Part shown: piece after piece, positions 1 to 9,159 of the stretch | Numbering within the stretch: the first letter of the stretch is position 1 | How the letters are laid out: each line of letters starts with the position of its first letter | NCBI GenBank assembly: GCA_023381895.1 | Contig: JAMCTA010000168.1 | Coordinates: forward strand, 1-39,165 | Direction: 5' to 3' | Length of the DNA: 39,165 nt | DNA from: Chloroflexota bacterium | Lineage (GTDB): Bacteria; Chloroflexota; UBA4733 | The notes under the pieces: model-generated | What the model was told of the DNA's origin: nothing | Database searches by the model: none | The model's input: only the letters and a program-made list of their open reading frames with translations | Made by a program: the position numbers and the translations under genes

Positions 1-1114
1 CCTGCTGTGGATGAAAGCGAGAAGAGAACACCACGATACCAGGGGAGCTCGGCGGTGGGGGCAGCTTCACGGTAGTGCCGGTCATTACTGCCCAGTCAAA
101 CCAGGAGATGCGCAGATACAGGCTTTCGAAGATGACACGGGAGGTCGTGCCATCGTTACTGACAGCATAAATGCCACCGAGGCTCAAGCCACGCACCGAC
201 AGGAAGGCGATTTCGGATCCATCTGGTGACCAGACGGGTACGTAGGCAGTGCCATCGTTTGGTGCACAGGGAAGAAAGCTAGTAGAGCAATCCTTGTTAT
301 GCGTGAGAGCGACCGCGTGGTGGGTCGCTGGATCGAGCCGCTCGAGCACCCATCCGGAGCGCTTTACTGAAGTGAGCTTATCGTTGGCAAGTGGCGAGCC
401 GGGCTCGACATACGCCGAGACCGCAATGTACTTGCCATTGGGAGACATCACGGGGTCTGTGTTGAGCCAGAGATCGGAAAACACCTGGTGTGCATCCGTA
501 CCGTCAATGTTCATCTCAAACACTTGGCCATTGCGGCTGTTTGTCCCCCGTGACACGAAGACCAATTTGTTGCCGTCCGGCGTGATCTTAGGGTCTGCGT
601 CGGCACCCGTCGTGGGACTGTGCATTGCAGTGAGATTCTGAATCAGCCCCGTCTCAAGATGGAGGGCATAAATTGCCGACTGCGGAAACTGGCGCCACTC
701 AGCGGTGAAGATCAGGGTCTTGCCATTGGGAGTCAGCTTTGGCTGGCCCTTGGGAATGAAATCGTGGGTGAGCTGGACCTGATCTGATCCATCTGTATTC
801 ATCATCCAAATGTTGTCGTCGAGAGAGTAGGGGCCGGAGCGGCGGATGTAGACGATCTTGGTGCCTCCGAGTGCCCATTGAGGATAGTCGTACCAGTACC
901 CGTCAGAGGGGAAGGTGAGCTCGGTGAGATCAGTGCCGTCTGGATTGACCGTAAAGAGATCCTGCTCGGTAGTGATCTGGGTCTGTGATGTGTTGAGCTG
1001 CTCATTGTAGGCGGCGAAGACGATCTTTGATGGAGGAGGAGCGGCGTGGGAGGCTGCTGGCAGTGCGGACACGGCCAGCAGCGTCGTGACCAACAGAGGG
1101 ACGAGCCTATGCAT
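1..1114 (-). CDS. Exported TolB/PD40-like beta-propeller protein (3' end beyond window)
   Basis: Reading the minus strand from ATG at 1114 gives 371 codons without a stop, so the gene leaves the window at its 3' end. Residues 1-24 look like a Sec signal peptide (MHRLV, a Leu/Val/Ala core, then ASHA before APPPSK). The rest carries spaced PD40-type blade motifs: NPDGTDLTELT, NTDGSDQVQLT, TPDGNKLVF, NIDGTDAHQV, SPNGKYIAV and SPDGSEIAF. These are typical of TolB-like or DPP-IV-like propellers, which act as binding scaffolds outside the membrane. It starts 17 bases after the methyltransferase stop and is probably the distal gene of the polysaccharide operon. The ribosome site is weak, and in-frame TTG codons lie just upstream. 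No catalytic domain is seen, but the C-terminus is missing. The specific role is unknown. Confidence 0.8.
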   Translation of the reverse strand, partial: MHRLVPLLVTTLLAVSALPAASHAAPPPSKIVFAAYNEQLNTSQTQITTEQDLFTVNPDGTDLTELTFPSDGYWYDYPQWALGGTKIVYIRRSGPYSLDDNIWMMNTDGSDQVQLTHDFIPKGQPKLTPNGKTLIFTAEWRQFPQSAIYALHLETGLIQNLTAMHSPTTGADADPKITPDGNKLVFVSRGTNSRNGQVFEMNIDGTDAHQVFSDLWLNTDPVMSPNGKYIAVSAYVEPGSPLANDKLTSVKRSGWVLERLDPATHHAVALTHNKDCSTSFLPCAPNDGTAYVPVWSPDGSEIAFLSVRGLSLGGIYAVSNDGTTSRVIFESLYLRISWFDWAVMTGTTVKLPPPPSSPGIVVFSSRFHPQQ

Positions 1115-1131
1115 CAACAAGGTAGATAGTT

Positions 1132-1917
1132 TCACCGTAGCTCAATCACAGCCCATCTAGCCCAGCGGCCAGCTCCGGGAACGTGGTCGAGGAGCGTCCG
1201 GTCGATACGGAGGAGCTGTTGGAACAGTCCATCGCTCATCGGCACCCACTGGTGCGCTCGAACGAGCAGCTGGAAGGGGGTGTAATGGACGATCTGGAAG
1301 TGACGCCGAAGTACTGCCAGGTCTGCCTCGGTAAGGGGGCGTTCATCGGGAGTATCCCGGTGGAGCGGCAGCAGCCGGAGCACAGGCTTTGTTGTTCTGA
1401 TGCAGCGGACCCACTTGACCATGAGCACCGGCTCGCAGAGCACTGCCACTCCGCCTGGCTTCAACATTCGACGGAGATTCGCTGCAGCGACCTCGCGCTC
1501 GAGGTGGTGGAATACCTGGTTACCCAAGATCACGTCGAAGATGGCATCGGGGAAGTCGAGACTTTCGATGGGGATGGCGCGGTAGTCGACCGCGACGTTG
1601 TTTGCGCTAGCACGGGCCTGGCAGAGGGCGATATTGCCTGGTGACACATCGACAGCTGTAACCTGGGCTCCTTGCTTGGCAAGATAGACCGAGAGATGCC
1701 CAGGGCCACAACCACATTCAAGAAGACGCTTACCTTTCAGAGGCTGGATACGACTGAGGGCGTCCGAGAGGAAATCGACGTGCTCTCGATTGGGGAAAGG
1801 GATGCCGTCGCCTTGCAGCAGCGACTCGGGGGTTGCCTCTCCAAGGATGCGAGTGGAGCGCTGATCGTAGATGGCGATCTCGTGTCTTTGCCGCTCGGTG
1901 AGAGTTGATGTGTTCAC
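1132..1917 (-). CDS. SAM-dependent class I methyltransferase
   Basis: A protein of 261 residues with a Rossmann-type methyltransferase core. Motif I is LLECGCGPGHLSVYLA (about residues 64-79), followed by the acidic end of strand 2 (VTAVDVSPGN), the DVILGNQVFHHL segment and LKPGGVAVLCEP. This is the Methyltransf_11/25 type, and the substrate cannot be read from sequence. The start is GTG at 1917, overlapping the upstream stop as GTGA, with GGGAG about 6 bases before it; this indicates translational coupling to the Wzy-like gene. Its position inside a glycan operon suggests O-methylation of a sugar or capping of the repeat unit (inference). A lipid or small-molecule substrate is the alternative. 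Confidence 0.85.
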   Translation of the reverse strand: MNTSTLTERQRHEIAIYDQRSTRILGEATPESLLQGDGIPFPNREHVDFLSDALSRIQPLKGKRLLECGCGPGHLSVYLAKQGAQVTAVDVSPGNIALCQARASANNVAVDYRAIPIESLDFPDAIFDVILGNQVFHHLEREVAAANLRRMLKPGGVAVLCEPVLMVKWVRCIRTTKPVLRLLPLHRDTPDERPLTEADLAVLRRHFQIVHYTPFQLLVRAHQWVPMSDGLFQQLLRIDRTLLDHVPGAGRWARWAVIELR

Positions 1918-3428
1918 GTCGTCTCCCTAGTCGTTGCAGTTGAGCGACGGGCTGGAACTGTCGATGCTATTGCCGCGATCCAGCCCACCATCAGCCAGAA
2001 GATCTCCAGAGGCTCGTCTTCCCGCAGAGAAAATGTGATCGTCTCTTCGACGTAGATACCGATCACCGCCGTGACGAGCGCGACAGCGATAGCTGCGAGG
2101 AAGGGATCAGGTGCGTGGGTTGCCCGGAACCCGAAGATGACAATGATGACAAACAGTGCCATCATCGTGGCGAACCCTACCAGGCCGGATTCAGAGAGGA
2201 TGAGCATATAGAGCGAATGGACGGGGTTGCCATCGAAGATCAGTGTGGTCGTCTCGTAGTCGTGCATCACTTTGACGAAGTTGCTCGTTCCTATTCCGAC
2301 AAAGGGATGAGCGAGGAATATCTTCCATGCCAAGTGCAAGAGCTGGCCCCGTGCGTCGAGTTCCTGGTTGAGCTGATGGAAGTCGGCAATCACCTTGCGG
2401 ATGATCGGTACTGATGCAGCGGCCAGCAGAACAGCTCCTATGAAAAATGCTCCACGGACACGTGACTTCGATGCTAGGCCACGCACCGCGATGAGCAGGA
2501 GGGTGAGGATCAGTGCGACACCGTAGCCGGCGAGTGCGGCACGGGCGAGCGTCAGCGCCATCGCCAGAGAGCACAAGCCAAACACGGCCGCCGAGATGAT
2601 CTGAATGCGGCGGTTCTTGTGAGTAATTGCGATGGCGCACGCGATGACTCCCATAGGTAACAGTGAAGTCGCGAGAAAGTCTGGGTGGATGGCGGTACCA
2701 GAAGGCCGAAATATTGAGGAGACCGACTGAGCATAGAAAATGTCCTTGATTTCGAGCGTCGTGCTCCGCCGTTCAGCCAGTAACTGGGCGAGAATCGGCC
2801 GGTGGGTCTTGTACTGCGCAACAACCAGTAAGCCCTGACAGACAACAAAGAAGTAGAAACCGCTGACGGCGTACCAGTTCAGCTTACGGTTCGAAAGGTG
2901 GGCGGCAGCATACCAAAAGAGTAGGAGCATCCAGGCGTCTCTTGCGACGCCCCACATGACTCGGTACTTTTCCACAGCATTCACCATAGACAGCACCTCA
3001 CCAATAATGGCGAGGTAGAAGCAGATGGCGATGGGGTGACGGAGTAATGGCGAGAGCTGGCGGATGAGTCCTCCCTGCCAGAACCAAGCAACGTAGAGCA
3101 GGGCAACGAAGAAGTCGACAGTGGTGATGTAGAGGGCTTCTATACCTGAGCTGTTGTCGCCCAAGATCTGGCTGAACGCCTTGTGCAAGGTCACTTGCAT
3201 TGAAGCAACAGTGACGGCGAAGAAGAACGCTCTGCGATCCCGCGCTAGCGCTACCATGATCACCAGAATGCCCCCGCCGAGGAGGCCAACCTGCCATTTG
3301 AGTTTGACCGAAGCAATGACGATAGCAAGGGCTGCGCTGGCTACTCCGGCGACGAGCACCGGCCAGCGTGGAGGGGCCTGACCCTCGAGCTCTGGATGGC
3401 CGGTGGTTGTGGCACTGAAGATGTGCAT
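1914..3428 (-). CDS. O-antigen ligase/polymerase-like membrane protein (Wzy/WaaL family)
   Basis: A polytopic membrane protein of 504 residues with roughly 10-12 hydrophobic segments. The family hallmark is visible late in the protein: FLAHPFVGIGTSNF, a soluble loop, then NPVHSLYMLILSESGLVGF. This matches the 'HP..G.G..NF ... H..yl..l.e.GllG' pattern of PF04932 (O-antigen ligase/Wzy-C). Such proteins polymerise lipid-linked repeat units, or ligate glycan, on the outer face of the membrane. ATG at 3428 follows the acyltransferase stop by three bases, and its 3' end overlaps the methyltransferase start. The adjacent Wzx-like and Wzz-like genes favour a polymerase role over a ligase role (inference). 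Sequence alone does not separate the two. Confidence 0.85.
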   Translation of the reverse strand: MHIFSATTTGHPELEGQAPPRWPVLVAGVASAALAIVIASVKLKWQVGLLGGGILVIMVALARDRRAFFFAVTVASMQVTLHKAFSQILGDNSSGIEALYITTVDFFVALLYVAWFWQGGLIRQLSPLLRHPIAICFYLAIIGEVLSMVNAVEKYRVMWGVARDAWMLLLFWYAAAHLSNRKLNWYAVSGFYFFVVCQGLLVVAQYKTHRPILAQLLAERRSTTLEIKDIFYAQSVSSIFRPSGTAIHPDFLATSLLPMGVIACAIAITHKNRRIQIISAAVFGLCSLAMALTLARAALAGYGVALILTLLLIAVRGLASKSRVRGAFFIGAVLLAAASVPIIRKVIADFHQLNQELDARGQLLHLAWKIFLAHPFVGIGTSNFVKVMHDYETTTLIFDGNPVHSLYMLILSESGLVGFATMMALFVIIVIFGFRATHAPDPFLAAIAVALVTAVIGIYVEETITFSLREDEPLEIFWLMVGWIAAIASTVPARRSTATTRETT

Positions 3429-3431
3429 AGC

Positions 3432-4043
3432 CTACTCAATCTCCCTAGCAGCGGGAGATGCTCCGGGGAGGTCCCGAGCGGCAAGCATCTCATTACCGCC
3501 GTCTTCGGAGCTGGCTGAGAAGAAGCGTGTCCGAGCGGGTACGCCAATTGCCGTAGCGCCAGCAGGGACGTCGCGGAGCACCACGGCGTTGGACGCAATC
3601 ACGGCGTTGTCCCCCACCTTGATGGGGCCCAACACGCGTGCGCCGATAAAGACTATGACGTTATCACCGACAACTGGAAAGCCGTCACGGGCGATATTGC
3701 GTCGGGCGCTGCCACCGAAGCCGCACTGACCGAAGAGCTTGAGGTTCTTCCCGGCGATTGCGGGCCCGACAGTAATTCCGACCGGGTGCCCAATGACGAA
3801 ACCAGGCCCGATCTGTGCCGGTGGAACGATGTCGCAGCCAAAGAGCATGACATTGAGCAGGTAGAAGAGGCGTGACAGCGGACGTGCCTTGTGGACGTAG
3901 CAGAAGTGCGAGAGGCGGAAGAGGATGACGGCGAGCATCCCTGGAATGAGAAGCGTATCGAGAGCAGCCAGGCCGCGTGCCGGCTTGCCGCGAAGGGCAG
4001 CCATTTCTCGAAAGTCTTCCTTGATGGTGGCCCACAGACGCAT
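3432..4043 (-). CDS. Left-handed beta-helix O-acetyltransferase (serine acetyltransferase-like)
   Basis: A protein of 203 residues. The N-terminal part (about 1-65) is helical and includes a hydrophobic stretch (LLIPGMLAVILF). From about residue 70 it carries hexapeptide repeats: IVPPAQIGPGFVIGHPVGITVGP, then GDNVIVFIGARVLGPIKVGDNAVIASNAVV (given here as approximate spans). It ends in the DVPAGATAIGVPAR turn common to CysE/WcaB/NodL-like acyltransferases, and HPVGI resembles the catalytic-His region of that group. ATG at 4043 overlaps the upstream GT2 stop as TGATG. In this operon it most likely O-acetylates a sugar of the repeat unit using acetyl-CoA. Serine acetylation for cysteine synthesis is less likely, because no cysteine synthase is nearby. 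Confidence 0.8.
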   Translation of the reverse strand: MRLWATIKEDFREMAALRGKPARGLAALDTLLIPGMLAVILFRLSHFCYVHKARPLSRLFYLLNVMLFGCDIVPPAQIGPGFVIGHPVGITVGPAIAGKNLKLFGQCGFGGSARRNIARDGFPVVGDNVIVFIGARVLGPIKVGDNAVIASNAVVLRDVPAGATAIGVPARTRFFSASSEDGGNEMLAARDLPGASPAAREIE

Positions 4044-5035
4044 CAGCGCAATACCTCACGTAGCCGTTGGCGCCCCTGCTTTCGCGGAGCCGCCTCGCGG
4101 TATCCGATGGTCGTCCAGTAGTTCATGACCTTCCAATAGAGTTGCACCGTCAGAACGTTGTTGCGTCTTTGAGTGTCGAGGTAGCGAGTTACTATTGGGA
4201 TAGTTGCACGATTGAACATGGCGCGCTTGAGCAAACCTTTGACGATGCGCCACGGCGACTGGCTCCACGCGAAGATACCGTAGCGCTCGAGGATGCCTGG
4301 TTCTGGTACCAGTCTCTGCAGGTCGTGCAAACCGCGACCGATTTCCCGCTGGACGCGGGAGGCAGAGGCTAGAGTGTGCGGATGGTAGTGCCAGGCGATC
4401 GCGGAGGCGCAGTAGTACATCGGCACACGCGCGCGCTGCAGCTGATACCCCAGTTGCAGATCCTCCTGGCCGATCTCCTTCCAATCTTCGTGGAAGGAGA
4501 TATGGTGCTCGACGAGAACTCTGCGCGGGACCGAAAGGTTCATGCTCCAGCAATACATCCAAGTGAGCTGCTGCCCATCCTCGAGCTCCCAGAATGAGAA
4601 AGGACGGAACCACTCGAGAAATGCCGTCTTGGGCATCTCTGGGGATTGGGGCAGATTGCCCACGATGGCGACGCCAGTGGGTGCGTGCTGGCGGTGAGCT
4701 TCGGTGTGCCGGCGAAGAAGATCTGGCTCTGCCCAGGCATCATCGTTCATGAAGAGGATGAGCTCGCCGGCCCCAGCTTTCCAGCCTGCGTTGCGTTTGA
4801 TTGCTGGCAGACGCTGATCATTGCGGAGGTAGTTGATCCTTGCGCCCGTCTCTTGTGCTACCTGTTCGACCATGGCTTGAACGGGCTGCGTAGAGTTGTC
4901 AACTGCGAAGACTTCGAAGCGATTGCGGGGATAGTCTTGAGCAGCAAGGTGACGAAGCGTTTGTTCCAGTATGTCTATCCGGTTGTACGTTGGCAGTACA
5001 ACCGTCCACGTTGGCATCTCTACGTCCTCTGTCAC
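4043..5035 (-). CDS. Family 2 glycosyltransferase
   Basis: A GT-A fold glycosyltransferase of 330 residues. The nucleotide-binding strand is TWTVVLPTYNR near the N-terminus, then FEVFAVDNS, the metal-binding NDD (LILFMNDDAW) and the later QEDLQLGYQL, which carries the ED acid/base-type motif. The frame stays open upstream to 5203, but that extension overlaps the flippase gene and resembles no glycosyltransferase. GTG at 5035 is chosen because it forms a GTGA overlap with the flippase stop and has AGGGAG about 8 bases ahead; ATG at 5017 is an alternative. It should add one sugar to the lipid-linked repeat unit at the cytoplasmic face. Donor and acceptor are unknown. Confidence 0.88.
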   Translation of the reverse strand: MTEDVEMPTWTVVLPTYNRIDILEQTLRHLAAQDYPRNRFEVFAVDNSTQPVQAMVEQVAQETGARINYLRNDQRLPAIKRNAGWKAGAGELILFMNDDAWAEPDLLRRHTEAHRQHAPTGVAIVGNLPQSPEMPKTAFLEWFRPFSFWELEDGQQLTWMYCWSMNLSVPRRVLVEHHISFHEDWKEIGQEDLQLGYQLQRARVPMYYCASAIAWHYHPHTLASASRVQREIGRGLHDLQRLVPEPGILERYGIFAWSQSPWRIVKGLLKRAMFNRATIPIVTRYLDTQRRNNVLTVQLYWKVMNYWTTIGYREAAPRKQGRQRLREVLR

Positions 5036-6474
5036 AGTGAAATCTCCCTGGAAACTGGCAAGGAGCGAGCTGGCAGTAAACCTCTGATCTGCCCCAGATC
5101 GAGGACCTGGAGTGGGAAGAGCAAGCCGAGATACAGTCCGACCGCTGCAATTCCAGTGAGTGGCCAGAGCGTGGGACCGATCCAGAGTAGCGGCGCGGTG
5201 CAAACGGCGGTAGCTGCCACAATCCGAGTCAGTTGGGAATTGGGCAAGATGACACCAGCGATGCGGCGAGCGGCAACGTTGCCGGTGCTGCTGACCACAA
5301 TAGCGGTGAGTAGCGCTGCTATGGCGCAGCCTTCCGGTCCGAATCTCGGGATCAGCAAGAGGTTTGCGGTCACGTTGACAGCGAGTCCTACGAAGTCCAA
5401 GTACATCGTCACGGTTTGCCGGTTGGCTGCCAAGAGCGCGAGTGCCTGCCAGCCATTACAGAAGAGCAGTGGCAGGACACAGATCAACACGCGGTATGGA
5501 GTTGCTGATGCGGCATAGCTTGCACCAAAGACGAGATTGAGGAGCTGCGGTGCATAGGCAAGACTGAGAATTGCTAGTGCGCCAGCGGGAACGATGAGGG
5601 CGATGAAGCTCGTCTGATAGATCCTCTGGAAGCTCACGCGATCCTTGCCAAAGTCGCGAGAGAGCAGGGGGTACACAGGATTCGCGATCACAGAACCCGC
5701 GAGCAAGAAGTATTCGACGGGCCGGTAGGCTGCTGAGTAGATACCAAGGGCTGCTGATCCCTTGAATACCTCTAGGAGGAGGCCATCGAGCTTGAGATAG
5801 ACGACGGCAACGAGTAGAGCAACGCCACTCGGAATGCTCTCACGCAGCAGCTTCGTGATACGAGCAGGATCGACTTTGAGACGCATGGGCGTGAGCCGGA
5901 GCGCGAAGATTACCGCGACTGTGGCCATCACCACGGATCCGGCGACCTGCGCTGCGACAAAGACCAACAGTGGAGCATGGAAGGCGGCGGCGGCGATCAC
6001 CACTGCCGAGACGGCACACTTGCTCAATACCATTGCCATGGCGTCGTAGTGCATCTTGAGGCGGACCTGAAAGATGAGCCCTACGGAAGCCAAAGCGTCG
6101 AGGAAGAAGATGAGGGATCCAAGCGCTACACCGAAGACGATGGCCTCAGAGGAGTGGATGACGAGGGCGGTCGTTAGGGCGACAACGGTAGAGACGACGC
6201 CGAGAGCAAACCGGAGCCCCACGGCCTGGAGCAGGAGAGTCGGTTCCTCATCAGGGTTGCAACTCATGTCTCGGGTTGCGATCCTGCCGACTCCGGCCTC
6301 AGAAATAAGTCCACATAAGGAGATGATGGTGAGGATGAGCGCGTACTCGCCGTACGTCGTGGGACCGAGACTACGGACGAGGACCAGTGTGGCCAATCCC
6401 GACAACACGAGCTGGGTGGCCCGAGAGCCGAGCTGAACCAGTACATTCCACCCGACAATGCGAGCGGTGCTCAT
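5032..6474 (-). CDS. Wzx-like polysaccharide repeat-unit flippase (MOP superfamily)
   Basis: A protein of 480 residues, hydrophobic throughout, with about 12-14 predicted membrane helices. The N-terminal segment (WNVLVQLGSRATQLVLSGL, then LGPTTYGEYALILTI) is the classic start of polysaccharide-biosynthesis exporters (PF01943/PF13440). The SAAYRPVEYFLLAGSVIANPVYPLLSR region is also typical. Such proteins flip undecaprenyl-linked oligosaccharide across the membrane. ATG at 6474 overlaps the Wzz-like stop as ATGA, and its own stop overlaps the next glycosyltransferase as GTGA, so it is tightly coupled on both sides. Substrate specificity cannot be predicted. Confidence 0.9.
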   Translation of the reverse strand: MSTARIVGWNVLVQLGSRATQLVLSGLATLVLVRSLGPTTYGEYALILTIISLCGLISEAGVGRIATRDMSCNPDEEPTLLLQAVGLRFALGVVSTVVALTTALVIHSSEAIVFGVALGSLIFFLDALASVGLIFQVRLKMHYDAMAMVLSKCAVSAVVIAAAAFHAPLLVFVAAQVAGSVVMATVAVIFALRLTPMRLKVDPARITKLLRESIPSGVALLVAVVYLKLDGLLLEVFKGSAALGIYSAAYRPVEYFLLAGSVIANPVYPLLSRDFGKDRVSFQRIYQTSFIALIVPAGALAILSLAYAPQLLNLVFGASYAASATPYRVLICVLPLLFCNGWQALALLAANRQTVTMYLDFVGLAVNVTANLLLIPRFGPEGCAIAALLTAIVVSSTGNVAARRIAGVILPNSQLTRIVAATAVCTAPLLWIGPTLWPLTGIAAVGLYLGLLFPLQVLDLGQIRGLLPARSLPVSREISL

Positions 6475-8174
6475 GCCACGCCGCCGTCTTTCGTGAATGC
6501 CGCTCCGATCTCAGGTACGCTCCGCCCCGGTGTTGGGCGTGGCGCAGCGATCTTCGCCGGATGGGTCTGTGTCCAGTATTCCTGCCAGAGCGAAACACCC
6601 ACGCCAGCAACTACTCCGACGCCAAGGCCGAGGAGGGCATAGAGGAACTTGAGTGGCTTTGCTGGATACAGAGGGGGTACTGCCCTATCTACCACTGTCA
6701 TATCGTTGACCGACTGTGCCTCGGTGATCAGTGCATCCTCATACTCGCCGCGGAGCTTCAGGTAGGTGTTGTTGGCAGCATCGAGCTGGAGCTGGAGCTG
6801 CGTCAACTCGCTCTGGGCAGCTGGGAAAACATTGAGTGCGGTCTCGGCCTGTGACACTGCCTTGGCAAGCACTGCATCCTCGGCTTCAAGAGCAGCGATG
6901 TCTTGTGCTGCCTTTTGCTGTGCCTCCACAAGGCCCTGATAGACCGGATTGACCTTTGTCATGACCTGGGTCGCTGTGGACTGCTGATCAGTGCTGCTCG
7001 GGCTGATGGTCACCTTCTGTGTGGAGCTGGTGGTGACATCTGACGGAGACGTTGTGGTACGCGTGGTGCTCGTGCCGTTCGAAGTTGAGCTCTGGTCACT
7101 CGTGCCGTTGCTCGCTCCGAAGCGACCTGCCGGGAGAGAGGGAGGAGTCGTCGGATTGGTAGAAGCTGCAGGGGCATTGGGGACTGACGATGACGTGCCG
7201 TGACCAACTACCTTCGACGTCTGCGAGTCAGAGGACTGTGACGTCTGGCCAGAGGAGTGTTGGGTGCCGGTTTGAGCGACTGTCTGATTACCTCCCTGCG
7301 TGCTCGAGGTAGCGCGACCAGACTGGTTCTGTGTCTCTTCGATGGTAGGGGTGATCTTCGCGATCTGCTGATCGATGCGCTGCAGCCGGGCTTTGGCGGC
7401 AGCAAGCTCCTCACGGTTCGTCTGGAGCGTCGTCTTTGCTGTATTGGCCGTCGTCACATCCAGCTGCAACTGATTGTCAAGAGAAGGAAGATTGTGCTCC
7501 TTCTTGTACTGGGATAGATTAGCCGCCGCCATTGTCACCGATTGCTGGGACCGTTGAACTTCACTCTTGATGAACTCGGCGTGAGTCTTAGCTTCCTGTC
7601 CGTACACCTGTTGTGAGTACTGAATGAAGGCGGCGGCGGCAGCATTCGCGATGTTGGCGGCATCCTGTGGATCACCTGCGGTTGCCTGGACGTTGAGCAA
7701 GTAGGAGTCCTGGATGGGCTGAGCGGTCAAAGAGTGCTGTACGTTCTCGACTGCGCCTTCAAATGGGCCCGGCTGCTTGTAATAGCCGTAACGAGCAATG
7801 TCCCAGACAACAACAAGGACTGTGCGAGCAAAGCTCTTCAGGGCTGCAAACCAGTTGGCAGGCGGTTTCGGTTGATCCAGGTGGAGCTGGCGGACAACCG
7901 ACTCCGCCACGGCGCGACTGGAGAGCATGGCGGCTTGGGTTTCATCGATCGTCTTGACGAGCGCCGTTGTCTGACTGTAGTCATTCGGGCCCACCGCCGG
8001 TTGACCGTTACCGCTGAAGATACGCACGTTTTCAGCACGGATCAGGAGTGACGTCGTCGCCTGATACTTCTGCGGGAGTACGAAAGTTGCAAGCAGAGCT
8101 AGAACTGCGCCGAGAGCGGCAACAACGGCGATCGTGCGCCATCTTCGAAGCAGGGCAGCACCGTTGAGGTCCAT
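6471..8174 (-). CDS. Wzz/polysaccharide copolymerase-like chain-length protein with low-complexity insert
   Basis: A protein of 567 residues with the layout of Wzz-type copolymerases: TM1 at about 13-33, an extracytoplasmic region with long coiled-coil helices (about 180-275 and 405-490), a Pro-rich motif (AVPPLYPAKPLKF, about 498-510) and TM2 at about 508-530. No Walker A/Wzc kinase domain follows; the cytoplasmic tail is about 38 residues and Pro-rich. Residues 281-404 are a Ser/Thr/Gln/Gly-rich low-complexity stretch inserted between the two coiled-coil halves, which is not typical of Wzz. A strong ribosome site (AGGAGG) precedes ATG at 8174. It likely sets polymer chain length together with the Wzy-like gene. 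Confidence 0.85.
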   Translation of the reverse strand: MDLNGAALLRRWRTIAVVAALGAVLALLATFVLPQKYQATTSLLIRAENVRIFSGNGQPAVGPNDYSQTTALVKTIDETQAAMLSSRAVAESVVRQLHLDQPKPPANWFAALKSFARTVLVVVWDIARYGYYKQPGPFEGAVENVQHSLTAQPIQDSYLLNVQATAGDPQDAANIANAAAAAFIQYSQQVYGQEAKTHAEFIKSEVQRSQQSVTMAAANLSQYKKEHNLPSLDNQLQLDVTTANTAKTTLQTNREELAAAKARLQRIDQQIAKITPTIEETQNQSGRATSSTQGGNQTVAQTGTQHSSGQTSQSSDSQTSKVVGHGTSSSVPNAPAASTNPTTPPSLPAGRFGASNGTSDQSSTSNGTSTTRTTTSPSDVTTSSTQKVTISPSSTDQQSTATQVMTKVNPVYQGLVEAQQKAAQDIAALEAEDAVLAKAVSQAETALNVFPAAQSELTQLQLQLDAANNTYLKLRGEYEDALITEAQSVNDMTVVDRAVPPLYPAKPLKFLYALLGLGVGVVAGVGVSLWQEYWTQTHPAKIAAPRPTPGRSVPEIGAAFTKDGGVA

Positions 8175-8198
8175 AAAAAGTTTCCTCCTGTCTTGTCG

Positions 8199-9155
8199 CT
8201 AGTTTTCGGTGCGCACTGTCCGCGTAGCACAGCGTTGCCGAAGCCAGTTCCAGTGCATCGTCGCCATACGGTCGGCCCGCGGGCTATGCTTGGCGAACGC
8301 CAGTCCACGATACGCAAATGAGCGAGCGGCATAGCCCAGGGCTTCAACCCGCCGTAACGCTTTGCAAGTAGCAGCGCTGCAGTGGGTTGCCAGGTAGTGA
8401 TCCAGACCGGAGATCGTGTCGGGAGAGGTGTAACCAGGTTCCCGTGCGGTGTTGCGTCCTTGCGCGTGGAGAACTGTTACCCGCGGATCGTACTGGACAG
8501 CCCATCCCTGTTCTGCAATTCTGCGACAGAGGTCTAGATCACCCAGATAGGAAAAGTAGGCTTCATCCATCAAACCGGCTGCGACAATTGCGTTGCGATG
8601 TAGCGCCAGGCAGCAGCTGCACAACCACTGCACCATCTTGGGCTTGCGGAGATCACGAGCGAGGAAAAGGCCGTAGTCGACGCCAAAGTGGGCGGCGATA
8701 CGGTCGAGGCCGAGATAGAAGGCGCTCACACTGCTGAATGTTGGCAGATGCCCTGCAGTCCAGCGCTGAAGCTGACCGTCGATGCCGATGAGCCGTGGGC
8801 CGATTGCGCCCAGTTGGCTATCCGCTTCGAGCATCGCTACCAAGTGGCGCAGCGATCCTTGCTCGGGAGTTGTATCCGAATCGAGCAGGATCAAATACTT
8901 TCCGTGGCTGTTCTCCAACAGGGTGTTGACCGCCCGCACGTATCCAATGTTCGGTCTCGCGCACAGAAGGCGCGCCTGTGGGAAGCGCTGTGCTACGAGC
9001 TCGCTGCTACCGTCAGTAGAGGCATTGTCGAACACCACGACTTCGGAATCCGGAATCTCTTCGCCGAACACAGCGCCGAGACAGTTCTCGAGCCAGTCGA
9101 CCGTGTTGTAGGTCGGGATGAGAATGGAGACGTTCACAGAGTAGTTGGAATCCAA
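8199..9155 (-). CDS. Family 2 glycosyltransferase (rhamnosyltransferase-like)
   Basis: A protein of 318 residues. VSILIPTYNTVDWLENCL opens a GT-A domain; EVVVFDNASTDGS, NIGYVRAVN and the metal-binding LLDSDTTPE follow, then AIGPRLI and a later FSYLGDLDLCRRIAEQGW. The last is the W/F..D.D...R....G pattern of the WbbL/rhamnosyltransferase-like GT2 branch. TTG at 9155 is taken as the start, because the preceding gene ends at 9160 and a GGCAGG-like site lies upstream; the in-frame GTG six codons later has no ribosome site. Its stop precedes the Wzz-like start by 24 bases. Donor and acceptor sugars are unknown. Confidence 0.88.
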   Translation of the reverse strand: MDSNYSVNVSILIPTYNTVDWLENCLGAVFGEEIPDSEVVVFDNASTDGSSELVAQRFPQARLLCARPNIGYVRAVNTLLENSHGKYLILLDSDTTPEQGSLRHLVAMLEADSQLGAIGPRLIGIDGQLQRWTAGHLPTFSSVSAFYLGLDRIAAHFGVDYGLFLARDLRKPKMVQWLCSCCLALHRNAIVAAGLMDEAYFSYLGDLDLCRRIAEQGWAVQYDPRVTVLHAQGRNTAREPGYTSPDTISGLDHYLATHCSAATCKALRRVEALGYAARSFAYRGLAFAKHSPRADRMATMHWNWLRQRCATRTVRTEN

Positions 9156-9159
9156 GAAG

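Noticed and set aside
4646..5518. 290-codon plus-strand open frame
   Set aside because: Lies opposite the GT2 and flippase genes, which have clear family motifs; this is an antisense shadow.
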